Under the pieces are notes generated by a model. It did no database searches, was not told the DNA's origin, and saw nothing but the letters and a program-made list of their open reading frames with translations. DNA of 64,000 nucleotides from JAKPQD01 sp029572965. GTDB lineage: Bacteria > Bacteroidota > Bacteroidia > Bacteroidales > DTGW01. Every line of letters begins with the position of its first letter. The first letter of the stretch is position 1. The position numbers and the translations under genes were made by a program. The DNA is taken from NCBI GenBank assembly GCA_035374585.1, contig DAOSPF010000011.1, positions 1 to 64,000 of the forward strand. Direction: 5' to 3'. Shown here in pieces: positions 52,643 through 61,644 of the stretch.

Positions 52643-53452
52643 ATGAAATACGAACCAATAAAAGCCAGTCTGGGTAAAGTCTTTAACAATATACCTGTTT
52701 TACGCATTATATTTTACAAAATGCTTGATTTATTGTTGCTTCGCGCCTGGCATATCAAAAAAGAGCTCCGCAAAATAAAAAAGCAAACAGGCCCAAATGC
52801 TTCGGTATTAGATGCTGGTGCAGGCTTTGGTCAATATACCTATTACATGTCCACTTTTTCAAAGGGGTGGAGCATCACAGGGGTTGACATTATTGATGCC
52901 CAGATTGAAGATTGCAACCGTTTTTTTGCAAAGATTAATAAATCTCAGCAGGTAAAGTTTGAAAAAGCTGATTTGACTGCTTTTTTAAGGCCTGAAAGTT
53001 TTGACCTCATCACTTCTGTTGATGTGATGGAACATATAGAAGATGACAGGGCCGTATTTTCAAATTTTTACAAGTCTTTAAAAAAAGGCGGGTGTGTGCT
53101 TATCTCTACTCCTTCAGACAAGGGAGGGTCAGATGCTCATGATAACGACGACCATTCTTTTATTGCCGAACACGTCCGCAATGGCTACAATATTGATGAA
53201 ATAGCCGAAAAACTTACCACGGCCGGGTTTTCAAAAGTTGAATGCCTTTATCAGTATGGCACCCCGGGTAAAATTTCGTGGACGCTGTCAATGAAGTTTC
53301 CTATTATCATGCTCAACAAAACCAAATTATTGTTTATCCTTTTGCCTTTCTACTATATCGTAACGTTTCCATTTTGTTTCATCCTAAATTATTTTGATTT
53401 GCAGATGAAACATGCCGAAGGTACGGGTCTTATTGTAAAAGCCTGGAAATAA
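52643..53452 (+). CDS. Class I SAM-dependent methyltransferase, membrane-associated
   Basis: A 269-residue protein with a Rossmann methyltransferase core: motif I SVLDAGAGFGQYTYYM near residue 54, an acidic GVDIIDAQ at the end of strand 2 and LITSVDVMEHIEDD as motif IV-like region. The C-terminal 60 residues add two hydrophobic segments (LLFILLPFYYIVTFPFCFIL), so it probably sits at the membrane and methylates a lipid or quinone-like substrate. No ubiE or ubiG-like order is present. The start is 25 bases after rbfA and its stop is three bases before the permease gene. Confidence 0.8.
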   Translation: MKYEPIKASLGKVFNNIPVLRIIFYKMLDLLLLRAWHIKKELRKIKKQTGPNASVLDAGAGFGQYTYYMSTFSKGWSITGVDIIDAQIEDCNRFFAKINKSQQVKFEKADLTAFLRPESFDLITSVDVMEHIEDDRAVFSNFYKSLKKGGCVLISTPSDKGGSDAHDNDDHSFIAEHVRNGYNIDEIAEKLTTAGFSKVECLYQYGTPGKISWTLSMKFPIIMLNKTKLLFILLPFYYIVTFPFCFILNYFDLQMKHAEGTGLIVKAWK

Positions 53453-53455
53453 AAA

Positions 53456-54670
53456 ATGAGCTTCCCGTTTTTCATATCAAAGCGTTATTTTGTTTCGAAA
53501 AAGTCGCAGTCGGCCATCAACATCATTTCGTGGATTTCGCTTGGCGGTGTTGCTGTTGGTACTATGGCTTTGGTAGTGGTTTTGTCGGTATTCAATGGCT
53601 TTGATGACGTTATCCAATCGCTCTTCAATTCTTTCGACCCTGATATCAAAATTACGTTGAAAGAAGGCAAAGTATTTGACCTTAAAGCTGATAACATAGC
53701 CAAAATTGAGCATTTACAAGAGGTTGACAAAGTGACTTATGTACTCGAAGAGTCTGCCTTGCTCCAATATGGAGATAAACAATACATAGCTCAAATGAAG
53801 GGGGTTTCGGCCAACTATCCTGAGTCAAACCCTATAAAATCTAAAGTTTCTCATGGAGAATTTTTGTTATCAAAAAATAATGTACCATTTGCATTGATTG
53901 GAGCAGGAGTTGCCTATTACCTTGGTGTTGACCCAAATTTTGTAAAGCCTTTAAATATTTATATTCCCAGAAGGGATGCTGACATCAACGATGCTGAGAA
54001 TGCATTTACCCATCAGTTAATTTCTATATCAGGCGAATTTTCTATCGAACAGGATATTGATGCGAAGTATTTTATTGTCCCTTACGATTTTGCTTCAAAA
54101 GCACTTGAGTACAGCAATAAAGTATCTGCCCTTGAAATTAAGCTCAAAGATTATTCGCTGGTCGAAAAAGCACAAGAGAAGATTAGCCAAATTGTGGGAA
54201 CCGAATTTCACGTTAAAAACCGCTATCAGCAGCAGGAAATGTTTTACAAAATCATGAAAAGCGAAAAATGGGCCATTTTTTTCATTTTAACCTTTATACT
54301 CATTGTGGCCTCACTTAACATTATTGGCTCGCTTACTATGCTTATCATTGATAAAAAGCGCGACATACAAACTTTTGGTTACCTGGGGGCCAACTGGAAA
54401 GACATTCGTCGCATATTCCTTTTCAACAGCTGGATTAATGTAATCATTGGTGCTGTCATAGGTTTGTTTATTGGCCTTGCAGTTTGTCTTGCCCAAATTT
54501 ATTTTGGTTTTATTAAACTCCAGGGCAGTGGTTCTTTTGTCATTGAGAACTACCCTGTAAAAATTGTAGCTACCGATATTTTATTGGTCTTTTTTACTGT
54601 CATTGTAATAGGTTATATTACTTCTTTAATTCCAGTCAGGGCTATTTCGCGGAAATATTTTGAAGATTAG
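53456..54670 (+). CDS. FtsX-family ABC permease (LolC/LolE-like)
   Basis: A 404-residue permease with the MacB/LolC plan: one N-terminal TM (about 20-47, GGVAVGTMALVVVLSVFNGFDD), a periplasmic domain of about 220 residues, and three C-terminal TM segments (about 275-390). In LolCDE this protein lifts lipoproteins from the inner membrane. The N-terminal block SAINIISWISLGGVAVG is the LolC/E signature. No LolD ATPase gene is adjacent, so the ATPase must come from elsewhere. It lies three bases behind the methyltransferase and converges with the DMT gene two bases away. Confidence 0.87.
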   Translation: MSFPFFISKRYFVSKKSQSAINIISWISLGGVAVGTMALVVVLSVFNGFDDVIQSLFNSFDPDIKITLKEGKVFDLKADNIAKIEHLQEVDKVTYVLEESALLQYGDKQYIAQMKGVSANYPESNPIKSKVSHGEFLLSKNNVPFALIGAGVAYYLGVDPNFVKPLNIYIPRRDADINDAENAFTHQLISISGEFSIEQDIDAKYFIVPYDFASKALEYSNKVSALEIKLKDYSLVEKAQEKISQIVGTEFHVKNRYQQQEMFYKIMKSEKWAIFFILTFILIVASLNIIGSLTMLIIDKKRDIQTFGYLGANWKDIRRIFLFNSWINVIIGAVIGLFIGLAVCLAQIYFGFIKLQGSGSFVIENYPVKIVATDILLVFFTVIVIGYITSLIPVRAISRKYFED

Positions 54671-54672
54671 CC

Positions 54673-55536
54673 TTATTTTCTTGATAATTGTTTGATAAAA
54701 ATAGCAGAAGGCCTTGTCACTCCTATTATAGCAAATACTATTAACACAATCCCGGTAATAATAGGCCAGGCAAAAGGCTCAGAAAAAATGAGCACCCCAA
54801 GGAAAAAGGCAAAAATGATACGCGACGACGATAGCATTGAGCCTTTGGTTGCATCTACATATCTGTAACCGGCAGTCAGAAAAACTTGCCCAACATAACC
54901 AAGTAACCCAGAAACGCTCAACCATAAAAATTGCCACCAGGTGGGCATTACAAAGCTTGGAATAAGCAGTATAGCATTGATAAGGGCCCCTATTCCCATC
55001 AGGTAAAAAATGATGATGTGCGTTGAGTCGTATTTACGGGCAATGCGCAACGAAGCAATGGCAACAGCCCCGGTAGCACCCGATAGTAATCCATACAAAT
55101 CGCCAATATTAATTGCATGAAAATCGGGATGTACAACCAACGCAATACCTATCATGGCAATAAGCAAAAATAAATACTGCTTTCCGGCAACCTTCTCTTT
55201 CAACAACCAAGGGGCAAGAAACAACATAAACACCGGATATGTCATATTTAGCATGTTGGCGTTGGTGATGGTAGTGTATTTTACAGAAAGGAAAAACAAT
55301 ATCACGGCTATGGTATTGAAAAACACCCTTGCTCCAACAAGTTTCACGTTATTAGGCTTGAAAGACAATTGCTCATGCCTCATTCCCATCCACGTGATGA
55401 TGAAACCCAGAAAAAAACGCATGAAAGTTGCTTCCAAGGCAGGGATATCCGTGTTGGTAGTGGCAAATTTTGCAAAAACAGTAGCCGCCGCAAAGAAAAA
55501 CTCGGCCGAGATGAGGAGTATGTAGCCTTTTTTCAT
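54673..55536 (-). CDS. DMT superfamily transporter (EamA family)
   Basis: A 287-residue, ten-helix exporter with two EamA repeats (residues about 5-135 and 148-280). It may export amino acids or other small metabolites; the substrate cannot be told. The N-terminus MKKGYILLISAEFFFAAATV starts directly in TM1. The start codon overlaps the right end of the third copy of the ATGAAACGAGCATG element (CGGATGAAA), so the gene's 5' region is supplied by that element. Upstream ATG at 55558 (MFIELFTDEKR...) is in another frame. Confidence 0.88.
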   Translation of the reverse strand: MKKGYILLISAEFFFAAATVFAKFATTNTDIPALEATFMRFFLGFIITWMGMRHEQLSFKPNNVKLVGARVFFNTIAVILFFLSVKYTTITNANMLNMTYPVFMLFLAPWLLKEKVAGKQYLFLLIAMIGIALVVHPDFHAINIGDLYGLLSGATGAVAIASLRIARKYDSTHIIIFYLMGIGALINAILLIPSFVMPTWWQFLWLSVSGLLGYVGQVFLTAGYRYVDATKGSMLSSSRIIFAFFLGVLIFSEPFAWPIITGIVLIVFAIIGVTRPSAIFIKQLSRK

Positions 55537-55649
55537 CCGTAAATAATTCTATAAACAAGGTCGGATGAACCCCGAAGGGCTCTCCGAAGGAAAACTCGCA
55601 TGATGAATTTTCATCCTTGTTTGTGTTTAACGAATCATGCTCGTTTCAT
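55537..55649 (-). repeat. ATGAAACGAGCATG element, copy C, at the 5' end of the DMT gene
   Basis: On the minus strand: ATGAAACGAGCATG at 55649-55636, then AAACACAAAC as in copy B, a degenerate palindrome CTTCGGAGAGCCCTTCGGGG, TTCATCCGAC, AATTATTTACGGAT. The element ends at the DMT start codon. The initial frame is MKRA followed by a stop. Confidence 0.65.
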
Positions 55650-55935
55650 CATATTTATTTTTAATTTTTAAAAATGAAAGATAGTTTGCTCCCACCAATA
55701 AATATTGCTGTGTTTGCAATTGCGTAATCATGGGTATTTAATTTCAAAAAATATGTTTTGTCCCGCCTTAAATTTTATATCTTTCAATTATCGGACCAAA
55801 GATAATAACTCCTCAAAATGTTAACAATGCCTGTTCATTTTGTAAAAGCGTACCATTTTTTAACCATTGGCTAAGTATTTTTAAGTAAAAAAGTTGGAGT
55901 TTTGTTTTGCAAACTATCTCAAAAAACTACATACA
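55650..55935. other. Gene-free region ahead of the GH2 gene
   Basis: 286 bases, A/T-rich, between the repeat and the glycosidase. Apart from scattered T-runs I see nothing I can name; a promoter for the glycosidase must lie here, but no TAnnTTTG box stands out. Confidence 0.4.
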
Positions 55936-58791
55936 ATGAAAAAATTGACAATTATACTCAGTGTTGTTGTAAGCATATCTTTTTGCTATGCTTTAAGAGC
56001 ACAAGACATCCAAGTGAGGGAAAGGATAAACTTTGACAAGGGATGGCTTTTTGCCCTTGGCCACTCTTTTGATGCTTCAAAGGACTTTGATAATGGGACT
56101 GGCTATTTCTCATATTTTGCAAAGGCTGGCTATGGCGATGGTGCAGCTTCTGCCAATTTTGACGATAGGGCATGGCGTGTTCTTGACCTCCCTCACGATT
56201 GGTGCGTTGAGCTCCCTTTTAGCGAAAAAGGTGGGCATAGCCACGGATATAAAGCTATAGGCCGCAATTTCCCTGAAAATAGCGTTGGCTGGTACCGAAA
56301 AAAGTTTTCTATTCCGGAGTCTGATCTGGGGAAACGCATTAGCATCGAGTTTGACGGCGTACATCGTGATGCCATTGTTTGGGTGAACGGATTTTACTTA
56401 GGTACCGAACACAACGGCTATGCAAGTTACGCCTATGATATCACTGACTACCTCAATTATGGGGGAGAGAATGTTGTAGCTGTCCGTGTTGACGCTACCA
56501 TGGAAGAAGGCTGGTATTACGAAGGTGCAGGCATTTATCGCCACACATGGCTCACCAAAACAAACCCTTTGCATGTAGCCAGATATGGGACATTTATTAC
56601 TACAGAACTCAGCAATAACAATACTGTGGCAAAAGCTGTTGTTCGTACAACCATAGTTAATGAAGCCCGCGAAGAACAGACTTTTTCTTTAGAAGATATG
56701 ATAGTGGACGCTGAAAATAAAGCAATAACTTCAGGTTCAAAAACAAACCTTAAGTTAAAACCTGGAGAAAGTAAATGTTTTTATAGTACTTATACATTGA
56801 AAAACCCTAATTTATGGACTTTAGAAAAGCCATACCTGCACAAACTGCTTACTATTGTCAGGACAAACAATAAAGTAGTAGATACCTATGAAACAAATTT
56901 TGGCGTACGTACTGTCCGTTTTGACGCTAACGAAGGTTTTTTTCTTAACGGCAAACATGTTAAAATTGTTGGCACCAATTGTCATCAGGACCATGCCGGA
57001 GTAGGTACGGCTATCCCTGATGGGTTACAGGAGTATCGAATAAAAAAGCTCAAAGACATGGGCAACAACGGCATTCGCACATCGCACAACCCCCCAACCC
57101 CGGAAATGCTTGATGCCTGCGACAGGCTTGGCATGCTCGTACTGGACGAAAACCGCCTGATGGGCTGCAATGACGAGCATTTTAAATATTTAAAAAATAT
57201 GATGCTCCGCGACCGCAACCACCCTAGTGTTGTCCTTTGGTCATTGGGCAACGAAGAATGGGCAATAGAGGGCAATATAAAAGGGGCACGCATTGCAGCT
57301 ACCATGCAGGCCTATGCCCAACAGCTTGACTCATCCAGGGCTTTTACAGCAGCATTAAGTGGTGGCTGGGATACCGGCATTGGCACTGTTACCCAGGTAA
57401 TGGGCTACAACTACATTGTACAGGGCAATATTGACGAGCATCACAAGAAGTTTCCATGGCAGGCAGGCATTGGCACTGAAGAAAGCAATACTGTTGGCAC
57501 ACGCGGCATTTACGAAACAAATGATAATCTATGCCATCTTGCCCCCACAAACCGTATGCCCGAAAATGTTGGGACCGAAAGTGGATGGCAGTTTTATGCA
57601 GCACGCCCTTTCCTTGCAGGCTTGTTTTATTGGACAGGATTTGATTATCGTGGCGAACCTACTCCTTACGGCTGGCCTGCCATAGCCTCTCAATATGGAA
57701 TTGTTGATTTGTGCGGTTATCCCAAAGATATATTTTACTATCTCAAAGCATGGTGGGGGAAAGACCCTGTATTGCACATCTGGCCCCACTGGAACTGGAA
57801 AGGGAAAGAAGGGCAACCCATAAAAGTCACTGTTTATAGTAACTGTGACGAGGTAGAACTTTTTTTAAACAATAAAAGCCTGGGCAAGCAAACCATGCCT
57901 GTTAACGGGCATTTGGAATGGGCAGTTAATTATGAACCTGGCGTGTTGAGCGCCAAAGGATATAAGGGAGGAAAAGAAACCTTGCAAAGTAAGGTAGAAA
58001 CTACAGATGTTGAAGATGGTATTCAGTTAACAACAGATAAATCAGCTATTTCTTCAGACCCAAATGATATATCTGTTATTACAGTTAACGTAACTGACAA
58101 AAATGGCTTGGTAGTCCCTACAGCAATGAATGAAGTAGCATTTACCATTGAAGGAGAAGGCAGAATTATTGGCGTAGGCAATGGCAATCCTTCAAGTCAC
58201 GAGAAAGACAAATACACCGAAACCATCAAATTGTCAAAAAATGTTGATTTGAAAGAGTTTTCTGTAGTATCATTAGAAAATTGCCCACAGGTTGACCCTA
58301 AGGTGGATGCTTCAGGCTGGAAGGCTGCCTTTACAACACAAAGCAAAGACTGGAAAGTTTATACCGACTCGCTGATTGTGGTCAGGGGGACATTTGAAAT
58401 TCCCGGGTTCACTAACGAAACGCAGATAAACCTTTTTACGAAAAGTATTGTTGAAAACCAGTCGGTGTATGTAAATGGCAGGTTGATAAAAGCAAACATC
58501 AAGCGTGATGCCGAAGGGCAGTCATTTGTGTTAGATCATTCTATTTTGAAGCCTGGGAAAAATGTATTTGCCGTTACCGGACAGCGTTTTCGCAAAAAAC
58601 ATCAATGGGACGAGCCTAATACCGACCCTGGCCTTGTTCAGGTAATCATTCCGGCAGAACAATGGAAACGTAAAGTTTTCAATGGTTATGCACAGGTAAT
58701 AGTCCAACCTACCGGTAAAACAGGCAACATTAAACTTTCGGCAAGCTCGGCAGGCTTAAAACCAGCCTCTTTGATAATAAATGTAAAATAA
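55936..58791 (+). CDS. Glycoside hydrolase family 2 (beta-galactosidase-like), secreted
   Basis: A 951-residue exported exo-glycosidase. Signal peptide: residues 1-24 (MKKLTIILSV... YALRAQ). The jelly-roll sugar-binding domain, Ig-like domain and TIM barrel of GH2 follow. Catalytic acid/base Glu440 is in WSLGNEEW, and the likely nucleophile Glu515 in GIGTEESN. A DUF4982-type beta domain comes next (VELFLNNKSLGKQTM), then an Ig-like part holding IEGEGRIIGVGNGNPSSHE, interrupted by a second jelly-roll with SVYVNGRLIKANI before the end. The start at 55936 is chosen over an extension to 55894, which would put 14 polar residues in front of the signal. Substrate: probably a plant or algal beta-galactoside; no SusC/D pair is near. 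Confidence 0.92.
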   Translation: MKKLTIILSVVVSISFCYALRAQDIQVRERINFDKGWLFALGHSFDASKDFDNGTGYFSYFAKAGYGDGAASANFDDRAWRVLDLPHDWCVELPFSEKGGHSHGYKAIGRNFPENSVGWYRKKFSIPESDLGKRISIEFDGVHRDAIVWVNGFYLGTEHNGYASYAYDITDYLNYGGENVVAVRVDATMEEGWYYEGAGIYRHTWLTKTNPLHVARYGTFITTELSNNNTVAKAVVRTTIVNEAREEQTFSLEDMIVDAENKAITSGSKTNLKLKPGESKCFYSTYTLKNPNLWTLEKPYLHKLLTIVRTNNKVVDTYETNFGVRTVRFDANEGFFLNGKHVKIVGTNCHQDHAGVGTAIPDGLQEYRIKKLKDMGNNGIRTSHNPPTPEMLDACDRLGMLVLDENRLMGCNDEHFKYLKNMMLRDRNHPSVVLWSLGNEEWAIEGNIKGARIAATMQAYAQQLDSSRAFTAALSGGWDTGIGTVTQVMGYNYIVQGNIDEHHKKFPWQAGIGTEESNTVGTRGIYETNDNLCHLAPTNRMPENVGTESGWQFYAARPFLAGLFYWTGFDYRGEPTPYGWPAIASQYGIVDLCGYPKDIFYYLKAWWGKDPVLHIWPHWNWKGKEGQPIKVTVYSNCDEVELFLNNKSLGKQTMPVNGHLEWAVNYEPGVLSAKGYKGGKETLQSKVETTDVEDGIQLTTDKSAISSDPNDISVITVNVTDKNGLVVPTAMNEVAFTIEGEGRIIGVGNGNPSSHEKDKYTETIKLSKNVDLKEFSVVSLENCPQVDPKVDASGWKAAFTTQSKDWKVYTDSLIVVRGTFEIPGFTNETQINLFTKSIVENQSVYVNGRLIKANIKRDAEGQSFVLDHSILKPGKNVFAVTGQRFRKKHQWDEPNTDPGLVQVIIPAEQWKRKVFNGYAQVIVQPTGKTGNIKLSASSAGLKPASLIINVK

Positions 58792-58800
58792 ACTACTTCA

Positions 58801-58843
58801 AAAAAAGACCTGACAAGTTTTTAAAACCTGTCAGGTCTTTTTT
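58801..58843 (+). terminator. Perfect 15-bp hairpin after the GH2 gene (GACCTGACA-type repeat)
   Basis: Arms AAAAAAGACCTGACA and TGTCAGGTCTTTTTT pair completely, and T-runs on both strands make it work in both directions. The GACCTGACA core resembles a palindrome seen repeatedly in other genomes of the phylum (recalled). Confidence 0.85.
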
Positions 58844-58873
58844 TAAAAAACATTTACGGTTGAAAGAAATAAT

Positions 58874-58881
58874 TACCTTTG
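58874..58881 (+). promoter_or_regulatory. Possible -7 element (TACCTTTG) of the antiporter gene
   Basis: Full TAnnTTTG match, 46 bases before the start codon; a TTG lies 13 bases upstream, too close for the usual spacing. Confidence 0.4.
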
Positions 58882-58927
58882 TATGAGAAAAATAGGACGC
58901 AGATAATTCAATGCGTTAATTTTTAGT

Positions 58928-60181
58928 ATGTTAGATAATTTTTATCAACCACAATCTCTTGTCATTGTCCTTCTGGCATTATTATTAACTGCCAGGGTTT
59001 TAGGTGAAATTGCAGAACGTTTCAAAATACCTGCAATTATTGGCGAGGTAATGGCAGGTATCATTCTGGGCCCTGCCATTTTGAACTGGATAACACCTAA
59101 TGAATCAATATCAGTACTTTCAGACCTTGGCGTTTTTTTTCTTGTGGTTTTAGCCGGGTTAGAGATAGTCCCACATGATATACGCACCTCACTAAAAGGC
59201 CGAAATATCTTTTATATCGTCTTTGCTTCTTTAATCCCTTTTATTTCAGGGGCTTTAATTGGCTATCTGTTTAAAATGCCTTTATCCACATGTCTTTTCA
59301 TAGGATTATGTTTTACGGTTACGGCTTTACCTATAAGTGCACGCATATTGCTTGAAATGAACAAGCTCAACACCCCAACAGGTCAGCGAATTATTTCAAT
59401 AGCGGTAATAGCAGATGTCCTTTCCCTTTTATTGCTTGGGGTTGTGATAGAAGTGAACAATTTGCAAAATATAAACCAGTTTTCGCAGGCTGTAGGGTTT
59501 TCGCTTCTCAAACTTGTATTATTGTTGTTTATTTTTGTGTTATTATACCGTATTTACCAATATGCCAAGTTGCATTTTGATGTCATACGCCAAAAAGTGG
59601 ACTTGTTAATGCTTTTACTAAAAGGTAATGAATCTATATTTGCTTTGGTCATTGTTTTTATCCTGCTTTTTGCCGGTTTGACGCAATTCATAGGGCTACA
59701 CTTCATTGTTGGGGCTTTTTTTGCCTCTATGCTCCTCAACAGGCAAATACTCGGGACTCGCAATTATATCCGCGTACGGCGTAACCTTTATACAGTAACA
59801 ATGGGGCTTCTTGCCCCGGTATTTTTTGCTTCCATTGGCTTGTCTTTTAAAGTGTTTGACATGAGTTACTTTTTGTTTTTCATTGTCCTGGTAGCCGGGG
59901 TAACCATATCAAAAACCTTGTCGGGATTATTAGGGGCCAGGTTAGCCGGACATTTACAGATAGAAGGCCTTACCACCGGCCTTGGGATTTCTATGAGCGG
60001 GCTAATGGGGCTTGTAATTGCCAATGTTGCTTACACACAACACTTCATTAATAATGCTATGTATTCTGTATTAGTCTCAATGGGACTTTTTACAACCTTA
60101 GTTATACCTGTTTTATTGAAAAAAACATTTGTTATACTGGATAAAAAATCTGCCTTATGTTTGGACTCAGCATCGAATTGA
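58928..60181 (+). CDS. Cation:proton antiporter, CPA2 family
   Basis: A 417-residue Na+(K+)/H+ antiporter with about twelve helices. Conserved parts: ARVLGEIAERFKIPAIIGEVM in TM2, the ion-binding-type segment with GLCFTVTALPISARIL near 137, and VGAFFASMLL in a later helix. It has no C-terminal RCK/TrkA domain, unlike KefB/KefC. It begins an ion-transport series; the stop lies within the start of the PiT gene (25-base overlap), so the two are translated together. Ion specificity is not clear. Confidence 0.88.
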   Translation: MLDNFYQPQSLVIVLLALLLTARVLGEIAERFKIPAIIGEVMAGIILGPAILNWITPNESISVLSDLGVFFLVVLAGLEIVPHDIRTSLKGRNIFYIVFASLIPFISGALIGYLFKMPLSTCLFIGLCFTVTALPISARILLEMNKLNTPTGQRIISIAVIADVLSLLLLGVVIEVNNLQNINQFSQAVGFSLLKLVLLLFIFVLLYRIYQYAKLHFDVIRQKVDLLMLLLKGNESIFALVIVFILLFAGLTQFIGLHFIVGAFFASMLLNRQILGTRNYIRVRRNLYTVTMGLLAPVFFASIGLSFKVFDMSYFLFFIVLVAGVTISKTLSGLLGARLAGHLQIEGLTTGLGISMSGLMGLVIANVAYTQHFINNAMYSVLVSMGLFTTLVIPVLLKKTFVILDKKSALCLDSASN

Positions 60182-61572
60182 CCCTTATTTTGTTTTTTTG
60201 TTTAATTGCCGCCTGTGCCTTTGAGTTTATCAATGGGTTTCATGATACAGCCAATGCAGTAGCCAATGTTATTTACACCAAAACGCTAAAACCTGCTTAT
60301 GCCGTAATGTGGTCAGGCTTGTTCAATTTTCTTGGCGTTATGCTCGGGGGTATTTCTGTAGCGATGGGTATTATGAAGCTGTTGCCCACCAGCGTGCTGG
60401 TTGATCAAAATGTGTATCATTCATTGGCCCTGATTTTAGCCCTGATTTTTACCGCTATTATCTGGAACCTTGGCACCTGGTACATTGGATTGCCATGCTC
60501 CAGCTCTCACACTTTGATTGGCTCTATTTTTGGCGTTGGCATTGCTTATATGCTGCTCCCTGATGTAGGTGCGGTAGCCCTAAACTGGACAAAAGTAAAA
60601 GATGCAGGCCTGTCGCTGCTTATCTCACCTGTTATTGGTTTTGGCCTGGCCTTGGGATTGTATTTTTTGTTGAAAAAAGTGACGAAAAAAAACCAAGTAC
60701 TTTTTGAGCATGACGAAAAACGCAAACACCCTCCTGTTTGGGTGCGGGCATTGCTTATTTTTACCTGCACCAGTGTTAGCTTTGCCCACGGCTCAAATGA
60801 TGGACAAAAAGGGGTTGGCCTGGTAATGATTATCCTGATAGCGTTTTTGCCTGCCAGGTTTATCCTCAACCCTCACCTGGAAACGGCCTCTATTTCTTCA
60901 AAAATAGAGGTAATACAAGCTGTATTGGTAAGCGCTGACACCGCTAAACTTTCAGACGACAATAAAATAAAGCTGACAGGCATTCTTGCCAAAACAAATA
61001 AAGTAGAAGCGATTAGTTTGAAAACTAAAAATGGCCATTCGCCTACAATAAATGACAAATATGAAATACGGCGCGATTTAGGCTTTATACAAACCGAGAC
61101 AAAAGACTTGATGAAAATAACCGTTGAACAACCACAAGTATATAGCAATAAGCAGGTAGCTGTTGTTTCAACAGAGCTGGAAGCACTGAAAAAATATACC
61201 GAATATGCCCCGTATTGGGTAATTTTGATGATATCTGTATCACTTGGCCTTGGCACTATGATAGGCTGGAAACGTATTGTGGTTACAATTGGCGAAAAGA
61301 TTGGCAAAACTCCATTGACTTATGCACAAGGGGTAAGTGCAGATTTAGTTACTGCCTCTACAATTGCTATGGCCTCAAACTTTGGATTGCCTGTAAGTAC
61401 CACGCATGTGCTCTCTTCTGGGGTAGCAGGTACCATGGTAGCCCGAAACGGGCTGAAAAACCTGCGTAAAAAAACTATTCGCAACATTTTGACCGCCTGG
61501 CTGATAACACTTCCGGTTACTATTGTATTATCTGCTGGTTTATTCTTATTATTGCGCTGGATTTTTTCTTAA
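60157..61572 (+). CDS. Inorganic phosphate transporter, PiT family
   Basis: A 471-residue low-affinity phosphate:cation symporter. Both inverted PiT signatures are present: GFHDTANAVANVI near residue 28-40 and FAHGSNDGQKGVG near 208-220. A cytosolic insert of about 120 residues between them (about 228-355, rich in Ser, Asn and Lys) is longer than in short forms. About eleven helices. It is coupled by overlap to the antiporter gene. Phosphate is taken up as metal-phosphate complexes in many members. Confidence 0.9.
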   Translation: MFGLSIELTLILFFCLIAACAFEFINGFHDTANAVANVIYTKTLKPAYAVMWSGLFNFLGVMLGGISVAMGIMKLLPTSVLVDQNVYHSLALILALIFTAIIWNLGTWYIGLPCSSSHTLIGSIFGVGIAYMLLPDVGAVALNWTKVKDAGLSLLISPVIGFGLALGLYFLLKKVTKKNQVLFEHDEKRKHPPVWVRALLIFTCTSVSFAHGSNDGQKGVGLVMIILIAFLPARFILNPHLETASISSKIEVIQAVLVSADTAKLSDDNKIKLTGILAKTNKVEAISLKTKNGHSPTINDKYEIRRDLGFIQTETKDLMKITVEQPQVYSNKQVAVVSTELEALKKYTEYAPYWVILMISVSLGLGTMIGWKRIVVTIGEKIGKTPLTYAQGVSADLVTASTIAMASNFGLPVSTTHVLSSGVAGTMVARNGLKNLRKKTIRNILTAWLITLPVTIVLSAGLFLLLRWIFS

Positions 61573-61589
61573 TGTACCATGGAATAAAG

Positions 61590-61619
61590 TTGCATATAAC
61601 TTTTTAGTCCTTAATTTTG
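61590..61619 (+). promoter_or_regulatory. Promoter of the kup pair
   Basis: TTG, 19 bases, TAATTTTG: an exact consensus match, 25 bases before the kup start. It gives the potassium transporters their own control. Confidence 0.6.
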
Positions 61620-61644
61620 CACCAGAAAAGAACCGCAAAGCGGA

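Noticed and set aside
61628..61644. CCGCAAAGCGG hairpin at the kup start
   Set aside because: Four-base stem, too weak for a regulatory claim.
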